Positions 18,695-27,729 of a DNA stretch of 64,000 nt are shown here, piece after piece. The translations under genes were made by a program, and so were the position numbers. The notes beneath the pieces were generated by a model. That model did not search any database. It was given only the letters and a program-made list of their open reading frames with translations, and was not told the DNA's origin. This DNA is from Hyphomicrobiales bacterium (GTDB lineage Bacteria; Pseudomonadota; Alphaproteobacteria; Rhizobiales; Rhizobiaceae). The stretch lies in NCBI GenBank assembly GCA_900469625.1, contig UBXV01000021.1, positions 1 through 64,000 on the forward strand, read 5' to 3'. The first letter of the stretch is position 1; every line of letters starts with the position of its first letter.

Positions 18695-18817
18695 TCAGAA
18701 GTTGGTGGTGATGCTATGGCTGTAGATTCGGCCTTGCTCCGCCTTCTTGGCGGCAAGGGGAACCACGACGATGAAGGCGACGAGGGCGAGAATGAATGCC
18801 GGTCCAGGAAGTGCCAC
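18695..18817 (-). CDS. Candidate 40-residue single-span membrane protein
   Basis: A short reading frame with a GTG start after GGGGAAATATCTG. The peptide begins MALPGPAFILALVAFIVVV, forming one clear membrane helix at about residues 5-21. A basic patch (AAKKAEQGR) and a short polar tail ending SITTNF follow. The hydrophobic pattern is what a real small membrane protein shows and is absent from the overlapping frames. The start codon is non-standard and no homologue is known to me, so this is a tentative call. Confidence 0.35.
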   Translation of the reverse strand: MALPGPAFILALVAFIVVVPLAAKKAEQGRIYSHSITTNF

Positions 18818-19661
18818 CAGATATTTCCCCGATTCTTGGTTTTCCCCATTATCCGTGGGTTAGGCTTAATTGAAACTGAATGGGACCTGTCGAACTGCTG
18901 TCGAGCGACTGAAAATTGTCGTCCGGAATGCGCGTAGTCAGTCTGACCGCGGGGCCGATTCCGCTGCCGAGGATTGGCAAAGACCGCATTGGCCTTTCGA
19001 TCGTTTTCGATTTTTGGCTAGAAAGTCCTGAAATTTCAGAACGATACCAAGCGTTGAAGCGTCCTGTGATGCGTTCGAGATCCGCGGTGTCGCATGCCTT
19101 GCATGTTTGCCATTGTTCGCACGCGCCCCGCTCCGGGGCCAGCGCTTCGAGGAAACAGACGACAAGGTCCGGGGCGACAGTGGACGTGACCGCAGTGGCG
19201 ATAAACCGAAGCACGACGATATCGACATCGATGGTCCGGACGAGGCAATCCCGGGATTTGTCATCGTCGACCCGGTTAAGGCCTATTTTTCCCGGCGCGT
19301 TCTTGATGGAAAATCGGCATCTGCAGATGCGTCCAAGTCCGTCTTTGAGATCGTGCAGCGGTGTGCGCAGACGACTACCGGTTGCGGACCGCTTTCACCT
19401 AATGTTCTTCCCTCGAATGGGTTAGGTTCGGATGCGCAGGCCGGGTTCGTACTGTGGATGTTCGCCGATCGTTCGGCATGTTTTAGGGGTCGCTTGAGAG
19501 TGGGCGCTACCACTTGCAAGGATCGATTGGCGCGTTGTTTGTATGGAGATGGAATCGGCAGATCGCCAATGCCGCGTGATTCCGGCGAGATGCGAATGGC
19601 GATCAGGGCAGGTGTGGCGTGCCCATCATCTTCTGTGACGCCCCGAGCGCGGGACGCCACA
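18818..19661. other. 844-base stretch without a supportable gene
   Basis: All six frames contain open stretches here, but none has protein-like composition, a good ribosome site or a recognisable motif. The sequence is somewhat less G+C rich than its neighbours and could be decayed coding DNA. I see no repeat, terminator or tRNA in it. Confidence 0.4.
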
Positions 19662-19784
19662 CTATCCGTTCGTCAACTGTTCGGGCGTCGCGACGATCGC
19701 CGCATTTCCAAGCCCCCCGTCCGCATACTTGAACGCAAGTATGCTCATGACCGAGGCGACGATAACCAATAGGATGATCCGCAT
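19662..19784 (-). CDS. 40-residue single-span membrane protein
   Basis: The peptide starts MRIILLVIVASVMSILAFKY and ends with a polar tail (ADGGLGNAAIVATPEQ). One membrane helix covers about residues 3-18. The ATG is preceded by CAGGAAAGAACGA, a good ribosome site at normal spacing. A longer frame reading through from an upstream TTG would add 40 residues with arginine-rich, non-protein-like content, so the short form is chosen. The role is unknown. Confidence 0.6.
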   Translation of the reverse strand: MRIILLVIVASVMSILAFKYADGGLGNAAIVATPEQLTNG

Positions 19785-19941
19785 TCGTTCTTTCCTGACC
19801 GTTGCTCTGTCTAGCAACCCTCTGGAAGGCCCGTTGTTCCATTGTCCTGTGCGGTGGCGTCGTTCGTTGCACCGTCTCGGCACACTATCAATGGCGTCGA
19901 ACAAGCGGCGATGGCCACGCCCGGAAGTCGGCAGGGTATAG

Positions 19942-20187
19942 TTAAGGCTTGATCTGAATTCCGGCTTCGCGCGCCGCTTCGATGAAGGCTTTGCGCGCGG
20001 CCTCGGGCGGCTGCTTGCCTTCGATCACGGCTGCGCATGTATCGAGCGCACGCGTCAACAGTTCGCTGTCTTCAAGCGGCCAGTCTTCGATCATTGCCCA
20101 GGATGCTTCGGTGGTGTTGGAGATGGTGGTGTATTGTTCCGGTCCCTCCAGCGCCAAGATTATGGGCTTGTCCCAATTGTCAGCCAT
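19942..20187 (-). CDS. DUF982 domain protein
   Basis: An 81-residue protein of the DUF982 family, which is abundant in rhizobia and whose function is unknown. Family features visible are the N-terminal strand, WAMIEDWPLEDSELLTRAL, and the C-terminal ARKAFIEAAREAGI helix. The start MADNWDKPI follows GAGGTAACCCGC; an upstream frame would add 48 residues of basic non-conserved sequence. It lies downstream of a small membrane-protein gene on the same strand. Confidence 0.85.
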   Translation of the reverse strand: MADNWDKPIILALEGPEQYTTISNTTEASWAMIEDWPLEDSELLTRALDTCAAVIEGKQPPEAARKAFIEAAREAGIQIKP

Positions 20188-20327
20188 GCGGGTTACCTCA
20201 AGTTTGGTTGCTGGCGGCACGTAACACAGGTGGTGCCGATTCCGCGAGCGACACCTGCGTCTTGCTTCTGCCGGGCCGCGATCTCTGTTTCGATCATGCC
20301 GTCCGTTTAGAGGACGACGTGGGACAG

Positions 20328-20585
20328 TCACGCGTTCTCGTCGGCAGGCCGGATGAGATAGAATAATGCGCCGGCGAGAATGGCGCCGAGCCCGTAGGCG
20401 AAGAATGCTTCGAAGTAGGGAGTACGCGCCGCAAGCACGTCAATCGTCGGCGCCACGAACAGCATTACGGCGAGACCCACGATGCGCGCGCCAAGGACGC
20501 TCATGCCGAAGCATTTCTTGAGGACCCAGCCGAGCAGCACGCCGGCAAGCACCATTGCCACGGTTGCGGCCAATATCTGCACCAT
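20328..20585 (-). CDS. Small integral membrane protein, unknown function
   Basis: An 85-residue hydrophobic protein with three likely membrane segments (about residues 4-22, 30-48 and 58-78). The first contains GVLLGWVLKKCFG and the last FFAYGLGAILAGALFYLI. It begins MVQILAATVAMVL. No family is recognised. It lies 140 bases before the DUF982 gene on the same strand, so joint transcription is possible. Confidence 0.65.
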   Translation of the reverse strand: MVQILAATVAMVLAGVLLGWVLKKCFGMSVLGARIVGLAVMLFVAPTIDVLAARTPYFEAFFAYGLGAILAGALFYLIRPADENA

Positions 20586-20674
20586 GCCTCCTCCTCAATG
20601 TGCCGTCGCGCACCGCTATCTGTGACTTGGCCGGTCTGACTGCCCCGACGGCCGTATTGTCGCGGCCGACGGAG

Positions 20675-21379
20675 TTACCGGCTCAGGGTCTGCAGTACGC
20701 CGAGCAGGCCGCCGAGATCGACAATTTCGCGAAAGCGCGGATGGGTTTCTGGCTTTTCGCAATGCTCGAAAGCCCAGGTAAGGGCGTGCGGCACATAGAT
20801 CCCCCAGCTGCCGGCATCGAGTGCGGGCACGATATCCGATTTCAGCGAGTTGCCGATCATCAGGCTTTTTTCCGGACCGTCGCCATGACGCTTGAAGATG
20901 CGATCATAGGTGGTGGCGGTCTTGTCGCTGACGATCTCAACGGCGTTAAAGTAATCGCCGAGGCTGGAGGCGGCGAGTTTGCGCTCCTGGTCGAAGAGAT
21001 CGCCCTTGGTAATCATCACCAGCCGGAATGCGCCATGAAGCGCTTCAAGCGTTTCCTTGACATGGGGTAGGGGCTCGACCGGGTGGACCAGCATCTCGCG
21101 GCCCGCTGCAAGGATCTCTGCAATCACCGACGATGGCACTCGTCCGTCAGTAACCTCGACCGCCGTCTCGATCATCGACAGCACGAAGCCCTTGATGCCG
21201 AATCCGTAAAGGCCGAGATTGCGCTTTTCGGCTTCCAGCAACCGGGCAGGCAGGTTGTCCGTGTCGGCATGGTCCTTGAGCAGGTCGGCGAAGCGCGCCT
21301 CGGTGAGGCGATAGAACTGTTCGTTTTGCCAAAGCGTGTCATCGGCATCGAAGCCGATCGTCGTAATCATGTCGGGCAT
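20675..21379 (-). CDS. HAD-superfamily hydrolase
   Basis: This 234-residue protein has the HAD nucleophile motif D-x-D at residues 11-13 (IGFDADDTLW), where the first aspartate forms the phospho-enzyme. Motif II is in LVMITKGDLFDQ, and motif IV is in SLMIGNSLKSDIVPALDAG. The cap is helical and inserted after motif I, as in subfamily I. The substrate is unknown. The start at 21379 lies five bases after the stop of the upstream exported-protein gene, so the two are probably in one operon. Confidence 0.88.
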   Translation of the reverse strand: MPDMITTIGFDADDTLWQNEQFYRLTEARFADLLKDHADTDNLPARLLEAEKRNLGLYGFGIKGFVLSMIETAVEVTDGRVPSSVIAEILAAGREMLVHPVEPLPHVKETLEALHGAFRLVMITKGDLFDQERKLAASSLGDYFNAVEIVSDKTATTYDRIFKRHGDGPEKSLMIGNSLKSDIVPALDAGSWGIYVPHALTWAFEHCEKPETHPRFREIVDLGGLLGVLQTLSR

Positions 21380-21383
21380 CGTC

Positions 21384-21974
21384 TCACGGTCCGGCGATCT
21401 TGAACGGCTGATCGATGGTCGCCGTCTTGCCGCTGTTGATGTCGTTGAAGTGGAAGCGTAGCACATAGTCGCCGGCAGGAGCCCCGGAGACGTCGATGGT
21501 CAGGGTTGAATAGATCTCCTGGTTCTTCAGGTAGCCGGTGAAGGTGAAGTCGCCAAACGCTTTCTGCCCGGCGAGGATCTTGCCGGCGGGATTGAGGATG
21601 TCGAAGTCGACGGTGAAGCGCGTTTCCAGCTTGTCCTTGGCGGATGCCGCTTTCCAGGTAAGGCCGACAGGTTCGACATAGGAAACGATGGTTTCCCCCG
21701 CCTTGAAGACCGCGCCGTCCTTTGGTTCGTACATGGCATATCCGGCCGGTTCCTTGGTGATGAAGACGGCCTTGCCGATGGAAAAGGGCAGCGTCTGCGA
21801 AAAGTCGCCGACGGCCTGCCTCAAGAGCTCTCTCGCCTTGGTCGCATCACCTGATGTTGCCAGTTGCTCGGCCTTGGTGGCAGCCTCGACGAGCGGTCCG
21901 GCGTCTGCCTCTAAAGATATGCAGAGCATGCTTGCCGCGGCCACGACCGCCAGCATTGACCGATGTTTCGCCAT
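21384..21974 (-). CDS. Exported protein, unknown function
   Basis: A 196-residue protein with an N-terminal signal peptide (MAKHRSMLAVVAAASMLCISLEADAG). The mature part has a short helical segment with EAATKAEQLATSGDATKARELL and then a beta-rich domain with TFTGYLKNQEIYSTLTIDV and YVLRFHFNDINSGKTATID. This layout suggests a periplasmic beta-sandwich. No family name can be assigned with confidence. The gene precedes the HAD hydrolase by five bases. Confidence 0.75.
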   Translation of the reverse strand: MAKHRSMLAVVAAASMLCISLEADAGPLVEAATKAEQLATSGDATKARELLRQAVGDFSQTLPFSIGKAVFITKEPAGYAMYEPKDGAVFKAGETIVSYVEPVGLTWKAASAKDKLETRFTVDFDILNPAGKILAGQKAFGDFTFTGYLKNQEIYSTLTIDVSGAPAGDYVLRFHFNDINSGKTATIDQPFKIAGP

Positions 21975-22054
21975 GACACTCCCCTTTGCCCCGTTGATCC
22001 GACTTTCGGCATCTGCCGCATCTCATCAAGACGATAGGGCCGGCGCCGCAATGG

Positions 22055-23509
22055 TCAATGTTTCCAGAAGATTGGCGTCGCAATAACCAGCACGGTCAGC
22101 ACTTCCAGACGGCCCAGGAGCATCATCAACGAGAGCAGATAGAGTTCGGGGTCCTGCAGCGTCGAAAAGTTGCCGGCCGGGCCGATCAGGTTGCCAAGGC
22201 CGGGCCCGACATTGGACAGGCAGGTGATGACCGCCGAAGTCGCCGTGATGAAGTCATAGCCAAGCGCGCCCATGCCGAGGCTGCCCAGTACCCACAGCAG
22301 GATGTAGGTGGTGAAAAACAGGAAGATTGCGCGCTGTGTATCGGCATCGACGGTGTTGCGGCCGTAGCGGACCGCGTAGATCGCGTTTGGATAGATGAGC
22401 TTGTTGAGGCCTGACCCGATGGCGCTTAAGAGGACGACAAAGCGATAGGCCTTGATGCCCCCGGACGTCGATCCGGAACAGCCGCCCATGAAGGTAGCGA
22501 TGAAGGCGACCATCACCACGAACGGTCCCCACAGGCTGTAGTCCTCGCTGGCATAGCCGCTGGTCGACAGGATCGAGGTTATGTTGAAGAAGGAATGGGC
22601 GAGCGCCAGGTGAAACTCGACGCCGTTGGCAAGCCGGTGATAGATCGCGACGGCGATCGAAAACGCGCTGAGATATCCGAGAAAGACGATGATCTGCGGA
22701 TCGCGCAAAGCATCGAGGCGGCCGCGCACGACGAGCACGATCAGGATCGAGAACGGCAGGCTGCACAGCGCCATGAAGAAGGTCGCCGTCCACAGAAGCG
22801 GGATACTGCCGAAGTAGCCGAAGGATGCGTCATGGGTGGAAAAGCCACCGGTCGCCACCGTCGACATCGCATGATTGATGGCGTCGAACCGGTTCATGCC
22901 CGCCATATTGTAGGCGACCGTGCAAAGCACCGTGATCGAGACGTAGATCAGCAGGAAGGCGCGGCTGAAGCTGGCTAGCCGCGCGAACGGCTTGTCGCTG
23001 GTATCGGAGGATTCCATCTTGAAGAACGACATGCCGCCAACCCTGAGGTAGGGAATGATGAACAGGCCGAGCACGACGATCCCGATGCCGCCAAGCCAGC
23101 AGAGCAGCGAACGCCAAAGGAGCAATCCCGGAGGCGCGTCGTCGAGGCCGACGATGACGGTCGATCCGGTGGTGGTGATCGCGGAGACGGACTCAAAAAG
23201 CGCCTGCGCGAAATCGAGTTTCAGTGAGGACAGCCACAACGGAATCGCGCCGACCACCGAAAAAACGGCCCACAGCATGTTCACCAGCACAAACCCGAAT
23301 TTTTTCGAGAAGGGCGGTGGCCCTGTGCGCGTCGCCATGAACGTCGCGGCAGAAAGCCCGCCGACCATGAAAGCGGATACGGCGAAAATCCGCCAATCCG
23401 GATGACCGTAGTAGAGATCGACCATCGCGGGCACCAGCATCGCCAGCGACAGATAGAGGCCTAGGATCGCCGATATATGCACAGCGTGCCGGATCAGGGT
23501 GGCGTTCAA
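22055..23509 (-). CDS. trkH: TrkH family potassium uptake protein
   Basis: TrkH/KtrB forms the membrane pore of a K+ uptake system gated by a TrkA-type subunit. The 484-residue protein shows four pore-loop repeats: TTTGSTV (112-118), TVATGGFST (217-225), ILSTSGYAS (313-321) and CLSNVGPGLG (430-439). Each carries the filter glycine in its usual place. Membrane helices fill the remainder. No trkA gene is adjacent, which is common. The C-terminus is short (ATPIFWKH), as in standard TrkH. Confidence 0.95.
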   Translation of the reverse strand: MNATLIRHAVHISAILGLYLSLAMLVPAMVDLYYGHPDWRIFAVSAFMVGGLSAATFMATRTGPPPFSKKFGFVLVNMLWAVFSVVGAIPLWLSSLKLDFAQALFESVSAITTTGSTVIVGLDDAPPGLLLWRSLLCWLGGIGIVVLGLFIIPYLRVGGMSFFKMESSDTSDKPFARLASFSRAFLLIYVSITVLCTVAYNMAGMNRFDAINHAMSTVATGGFSTHDASFGYFGSIPLLWTATFFMALCSLPFSILIVLVVRGRLDALRDPQIIVFLGYLSAFSIAVAIYHRLANGVEFHLALAHSFFNITSILSTSGYASEDYSLWGPFVVMVAFIATFMGGCSGSTSGGIKAYRFVVLLSAIGSGLNKLIYPNAIYAVRYGRNTVDADTQRAIFLFFTTYILLWVLGSLGMGALGYDFITATSAVITCLSNVGPGLGNLIGPAGNFSTLQDPELYLLSLMMLLGRLEVLTVLVIATPIFWKH

Positions 23510-23648
23510 GCGTTCAATGTCCCGGATATGGATCTGCGTGATCTGGCGAGGCGCAAGGCAATGACAGTCTCGCCCGGCGGCCGATTCGTGTCAAAGCGAT
23601 GGCCTCAGTCGCTGCAATGTGCAATAGCGGCTGCCAACGGCAAACTCA

Positions 23649-24914
23649 ATGGATGGCCTTCACGTGACCAAGCAGGATGTTGACAACGCGACCGCGGCGA
23701 TGCGCGATATTTTCCCGGCCACGCCGCTGCAATTGAACGAACATCTGAGCGCCCGCTACGGCGCCAATATCTTCCTCAAGCGCGAGGACCTTTCGCCGGT
23801 TCGTTCCTACAAGATCCGTGGCGCGTTCAATTTCTTCCGCAAGGTGCTGGGGGCCGGCGCGACGGCCAAGACCTTCGTGTGTGCGTCGGCGGGCAATCAC
23901 GCCCAGGGCTTCGCCTTCGTTTGCCGGCACTTCGGTGTGCCCGGCGTCGTCTTCATGCCAGTGACAACGCCGCAACAGAAGATCGACAAGACCCGCATGT
24001 TCGGCGGCGAGTTCATCACCATCCGCCTCGTCGGTGACATCTTCGATCAATGCTACAAGGCCGCGCGTGATCACGTTGAAACGATCGATGGCGTGATGGT
24101 GCCGCCGTTCGACCACCTTGATATTATCGAGGGGCAGGCAACCGTTGCCGCCGAGATCGCCGAGCAGCTGCCCGAAGGTGTCAGGCCCGACCTCGTCGTG
24201 CTGCCGGTCGGCGGCGGTGGCCTTTCGGCCGGTGTCACCGGCTATCTGAGAGACGATGTCGCCGCTGACCACTTCGTGTTTTGCGAACCGTCCGGCGCGC
24301 CGAGCCTCAGGCAGAGCCTCGAGACCGGCAGCCTTGTGACGCTCGACCAGGTCGACAATTTTGTCGATGGCGCAGCTGTGGGCCGGATCGGCGATCTGAA
24401 TTTCGCGGCTCTTCGCCGCTTCTCCGCCGATCAGGTCATGTTGCTGCCGGAAAACGCGATCTGCATGACGATCATCGACATGCTGAACGTGGAGGGAGTC
24501 GTGCTCGAGCCCGCCGGCGCCCTGTCGATCACCGCGCTGGAAGCGATCGGTCGTGACAAGCTCGAGGGCAAGACCGTTGTTGCGGTCGTCTCCGGTGGCA
24601 ACTTCGATTTCGAGCGTCTGCCTGACGTCAAGGAACGGGCGATGCGGCACGCGGGGCTCAAGAAGTACTTTATCCTGCGCATGGCGCAGCGACCGGGAGC
24701 GTTGCGCGATTTCCTCAATCTGCTCGGCGACGAGGATGACATCTCGCGTTTCGAATACCTGAAGAAGTCCGCCCGCAACTTCGGTTCGATCCTCATCGGC
24801 ATCGAGACCAGGCACGCGGAGAACTTCCCGGTTCTGAAGTCGCGGTTCGACGCGGCCGGCCTGCGCTACCAGGACATCACCGAAAACGAAATTCTCTCCA
24901 ATCTGATCATATGA
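23649..24914 (+). CDS. ilvA: Threonine ammonia-lyase (threonine dehydratase)
   Basis: IlvA deaminates threonine to 2-oxobutyrate, the first step to isoleucine. The 421-residue protein has the PLP lysine K55 in PVRSYKIRGAF, the substrate loop ASAGNHAQG at about 79-87, and the phosphate loop GGGGL at 188-192. A single ACT-like regulatory domain follows from about residue 335 (KKYFILRMAQRPGALRDFL), giving the shorter biosynthetic form. Feedback by isoleucine is expected for this form. The gene is divergent from trkH. Confidence 0.95.
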   Translation: MDGLHVTKQDVDNATAAMRDIFPATPLQLNEHLSARYGANIFLKREDLSPVRSYKIRGAFNFFRKVLGAGATAKTFVCASAGNHAQGFAFVCRHFGVPGVVFMPVTTPQQKIDKTRMFGGEFITIRLVGDIFDQCYKAARDHVETIDGVMVPPFDHLDIIEGQATVAAEIAEQLPEGVRPDLVVLPVGGGGLSAGVTGYLRDDVAADHFVFCEPSGAPSLRQSLETGSLVTLDQVDNFVDGAAVGRIGDLNFAALRRFSADQVMLLPENAICMTIIDMLNVEGVVLEPAGALSITALEAIGRDKLEGKTVVAVVSGGNFDFERLPDVKERAMRHAGLKKYFILRMAQRPGALRDFLNLLGDEDDISRFEYLKKSARNFGSILIGIETRHAENFPVLKSRFDAAGLRYQDITENEILSNLII

Positions 24915-24991
24915 TGGCGGCGGTCTGGGCAGAGTGCCGGCATCGGCACTTTCGCTTTGACAGCTTTGATTACCACGGCTAAGTCTTGCTC

Positions 24992-25312
24992 ATGGCATCT
25001 TTTTTCTCAAAACTGTTCGGCCGTTCCGGCTCCACCGAAACCGAATCGCACGTCGCATCGGGCAAGACCGAGGCCTATGCGGAGTGCACGATCCGTGCGA
25101 CGCCGATGCGCGAAGGCGCTCAGTTCCGCCTGGCTGGCAGCATCGAGAAGTCGATCGGTGAAGGTGGCGTGCGGGTCCGCAGCTTCATTCGCGCCGACCT
25201 GTTCACCTCAGAGCAGGATGCGATCGATGCCACCTTCCGCAAGGGACGCCAGATCATCGACCAGACAGGGCCGTCGCTGTTTTCCGACGACGCGCAGTCG
25301 CGGCAGGTCTGA
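24992..25312 (+). CDS. HlyU family protein
   Basis: A 106-residue protein that begins MASFFSKLFGRSGS and contains the HlyU pattern: YAECTIRATPMREGAQFRLAG, then RVRSFIRADLF and the closing ATFRKGRQIIDQTG. In Vibrio the name belongs to a transcriptional activator, but this compact rhizobial family is unlike the ArsR-type HlyU and its role is not established. The start is set at the ATG at 24992, since an upstream TTG adds only two residues. A terminator with seven T residues follows. Confidence 0.8.
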   Translation: MASFFSKLFGRSGSTETESHVASGKTEAYAECTIRATPMREGAQFRLAGSIEKSIGEGGVRVRSFIRADLFTSEQDAIDATFRKGRQIIDQTGPSLFSDDAQSRQV

Positions 25313-25368
25313 TCCGTCACAGCACTCTCTTCGAGATGCTTTAAACAAATAATACAGCGGCTTGGCGC

Positions 25369-25389
25369 CGGACTCTCGTCCGTTTTTTT
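25369..25389 (+). terminator. Terminator after the HlyU-like gene
   Basis: CGGAC and GTCCG form a five-pair stem with a TCTC loop followed directly by seven T residues. The stem is short but the T run is strong. Confidence 0.6.
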
Positions 25390-25525
25390 AAAGCGCGCGA
25401 GACGCCGCGTGCGCGGTGATTGCACGCAGCAAGCCGTTGCCGCCATTTCTGCAGACATCCTCCCATCCGCACCACAGTCTCGGCACCGGGCGGAATGTGC
25501 CCCCGCGTGACGGGGGCACGAGGTG

Positions 25526-27508
25526 TCACAGCTTGATGCGGAAGCGGGCAAACCCATCGGCAGCTTCGCCCGCGTCTTCGATGGTCACGCCCTTCACGGC
25601 TGACAGGAACTGTCGTGCCTTCGGGCCGCTATCGAAAGTGACGCTGGTGTCGGCAAGTGCGGCGAAGGTCCAGTTGGCGTCCGCCGCCGGATTGATCGTT
25701 CCCTGGTCGATGATGTAGCGCACCACGACGTCGCGGTTGGTATCGGGCGCCACGAAGACAACCTTGTCGGCAGCGATATCGGGGAAGTGGCCGCCGCCGC
25801 CAGCACGGTAGTTGTTCGTCGCGACGACGAATTTTTGCGCTGGATCAATCGATTGTCCGTTGTAGCTCAAGTTCTTGATGCGATTGGCCGACGGATTGAT
25901 CGTATTGCCGTCCTTGTCGAACTTCGGCGGTTCGGAGACGTCGATCTGGTAGGTGACGCCGTCGATGACATCGAAGTTATAGGACGGGAAGTCGCCATTG
26001 ATCAGGGCTGAATCCGACGCGCCGGCCTTGATCTGGTTGAAGATGCCGGCAGACATTTCCAGCCAGTTGCGCACCTGCTCGCCGGTAACGACCACCGCCT
26101 GGACCGTGTTGGGGTAGAGGTAGAGGTCGGCGACGTTCTTGATGGCGATGTCGCCGGCGGGCACGTCGGTGTAGTAGTCGGCGCCCCCGCGACCACCGGC
26201 CTTGAACGGCGCTGCAGCCGACAGCACGGGCAGGTCCTTGTGCTCCGTGTCCTTCAGCATGTCCTTGATGTACCAGGTCTGCGCCTGGCTGACGATCTGG
26301 ACGGACGGATCGTCGGCGACGAGCGCGAAATAGGAATAGAGCGGGACTGCACTCTTGCCGACAGGGGTACGTACATAGGCAAGCGTCGCCTCGTGCTCCT
26401 TTTGCGCTGCAGCCAGAACCTCCGGCTTGTCGGCGACGTTTGCGATGACTTTCTTGTCCTCGCGCCGATAGATCGGGCGCGCCTCGCTGGTGGAACTGAC
26501 GACGCGCCAGGCACCGCCTTCGCGTTCGATGAGCAGATCGATGAGGCCGAGATGCGACCCCCAGAAGCCGCCCATGACGCCGGGCTTGCCGGAAATCAGC
26601 CCCTTGGTGTTGTCGACCCCGGCAATCTTGTCGAACTTCGGCCCGGGGAAGTCGAGATGGCTATGGCCGGTGACGATGGCATCGATGCCATCAACGGCCG
26701 CTAGCACCACCGACGCATTTTCAAGGTTTTCGGCGTAGTCCTGCTGACCGATGCCCGAGTGCGAAAGTGCGATGACGATATCGGCGCCTTCCTCACGCAT
26801 CTGCGGAACCCAGGCTTGCGCTGCCTTGACGATATCACGGGCATTGGCCTTGCCATGGAGGTGCTTGGCGTCCCAGCTCATGATCTGTGGCGGCACGAAA
26901 CCGATGAGGCCGACGCGGATTGCATGTTCAGTGCCGGCGCCGTCCTTCACTTTGCGGTCGAGGATGATATAGGGCTTCAGGAACAATTGATCCTGGCGGG
27001 CGTCGGCTGCGAGCGCCCCTTTGGTCAGGTTGGCGCATACCAGCGGGAAGTTCGCACCGGCGAGGACCTTGAACATGAAATCAAGGCCGTAGTTGAATTC
27101 ATGGTTGCCAAGCGTGCCGCAATCGTAGCCGAGCACGTTCATCGCCGCGATGACGGGATGGATATCGCCGTCCTTCATGCCGCGCTGATAGGCGATGTAG
27201 TCGCCCATAGGATTGCCCTGCAGGAAGTCGCCGTTGTCGACGAGGATGGAGTTGGTCGCCTCGGCGCGGATCGCGTCGACGATCGAGGCCGTGCGCGCCA
27301 GCCCCAGCGTGTCGTTCGGCTTGTCGCCATAGTAGTCATAGGGAAAGACGTGAACGTGCAGGTCCGTCGTTTCCATGATGCGCAGATGCGCCTGGTTGGC
27401 GGCAGCACGGACGGAGAAGGGGTGAAGCATGATGAGCGCCGACGTGGCCGCGACGCCGGATAGAAGCGAGCGGCGCGAGAGATGGAACGGGGATGTGGTC
27501 GATTGCAT
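25526..27508 (-). CDS. cpdB: 2',3'-cyclic-nucleotide 2'-phosphodiesterase / 3'-nucleotidase
   Basis: This periplasmic enzyme degrades 2',3'-cyclic nucleotides and 3'-nucleotides to nucleosides and phosphate. The 660-residue protein begins with a twin-arginine signal (HLSRRSLLSG, then a hydrophobic stretch ending VRAAA). The metallophosphoesterase domain has TTDLHVHVFPYDYY, DNGDFLQGNP, GNHEFNYG and TGHSHLDFPG in order. The C-terminal 5'-nucleotidase domain (from about 385) has TNNYRAGGGGHFP. A Tat signal suggests the metal is loaded before export. A GC hairpin without T tract lies at 25497-25519 just past its stop. Confidence 0.95.
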   Translation of the reverse strand: MQSTTSPFHLSRRSLLSGVAATSALIMLHPFSVRAAANQAHLRIMETTDLHVHVFPYDYYGDKPNDTLGLARTASIVDAIRAEATNSILVDNGDFLQGNPMGDYIAYQRGMKDGDIHPVIAAMNVLGYDCGTLGNHEFNYGLDFMFKVLAGANFPLVCANLTKGALAADARQDQLFLKPYIILDRKVKDGAGTEHAIRVGLIGFVPPQIMSWDAKHLHGKANARDIVKAAQAWVPQMREEGADIVIALSHSGIGQQDYAENLENASVVLAAVDGIDAIVTGHSHLDFPGPKFDKIAGVDNTKGLISGKPGVMGGFWGSHLGLIDLLIEREGGAWRVVSSTSEARPIYRREDKKVIANVADKPEVLAAAQKEHEATLAYVRTPVGKSAVPLYSYFALVADDPSVQIVSQAQTWYIKDMLKDTEHKDLPVLSAAAPFKAGGRGGADYYTDVPAGDIAIKNVADLYLYPNTVQAVVVTGEQVRNWLEMSAGIFNQIKAGASDSALINGDFPSYNFDVIDGVTYQIDVSEPPKFDKDGNTINPSANRIKNLSYNGQSIDPAQKFVVATNNYRAGGGGHFPDIAADKVVFVAPDTNRDVVVRYIIDQGTINPAADANWTFAALADTSVTFDSGPKARQFLSAVKGVTIEDAGEAADGFARFRIKL

Positions 27509-27729
27509 GCTTACCCTCCATTGATGAATGCCATTGCGGATGCAATCCGCAGTTTCGTGCGTGTTGTGCGAACCACGTTGGGTTGGGCGCGACTATGCCG
27601 GAAAGGCAACACTTCGCAAAGCAGTTGATTCTTGCATGTCTAATGGCGGTGGTGTCGGGTCGGGCTAAAGTTTTCTTTAAGCTTTCGGCCTAACGGTCGA
27701 GTTGGCGAAACCGGAACTTTTTCAACAGC

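Noticed and set aside
19107-19772. A 221-residue plus-strand frame in the gene-poor region
   Set aside because: Composition is not protein-like, it lacks a ribosome site, and it overlaps the better-supported small membrane gene on the other strand.
25497-25519. GC-rich hairpin after cpdB as a terminator
   Set aside because: Nine-pair stem is perfect, but no T tract follows on the minus strand, so it is not a standard rho-independent terminator.
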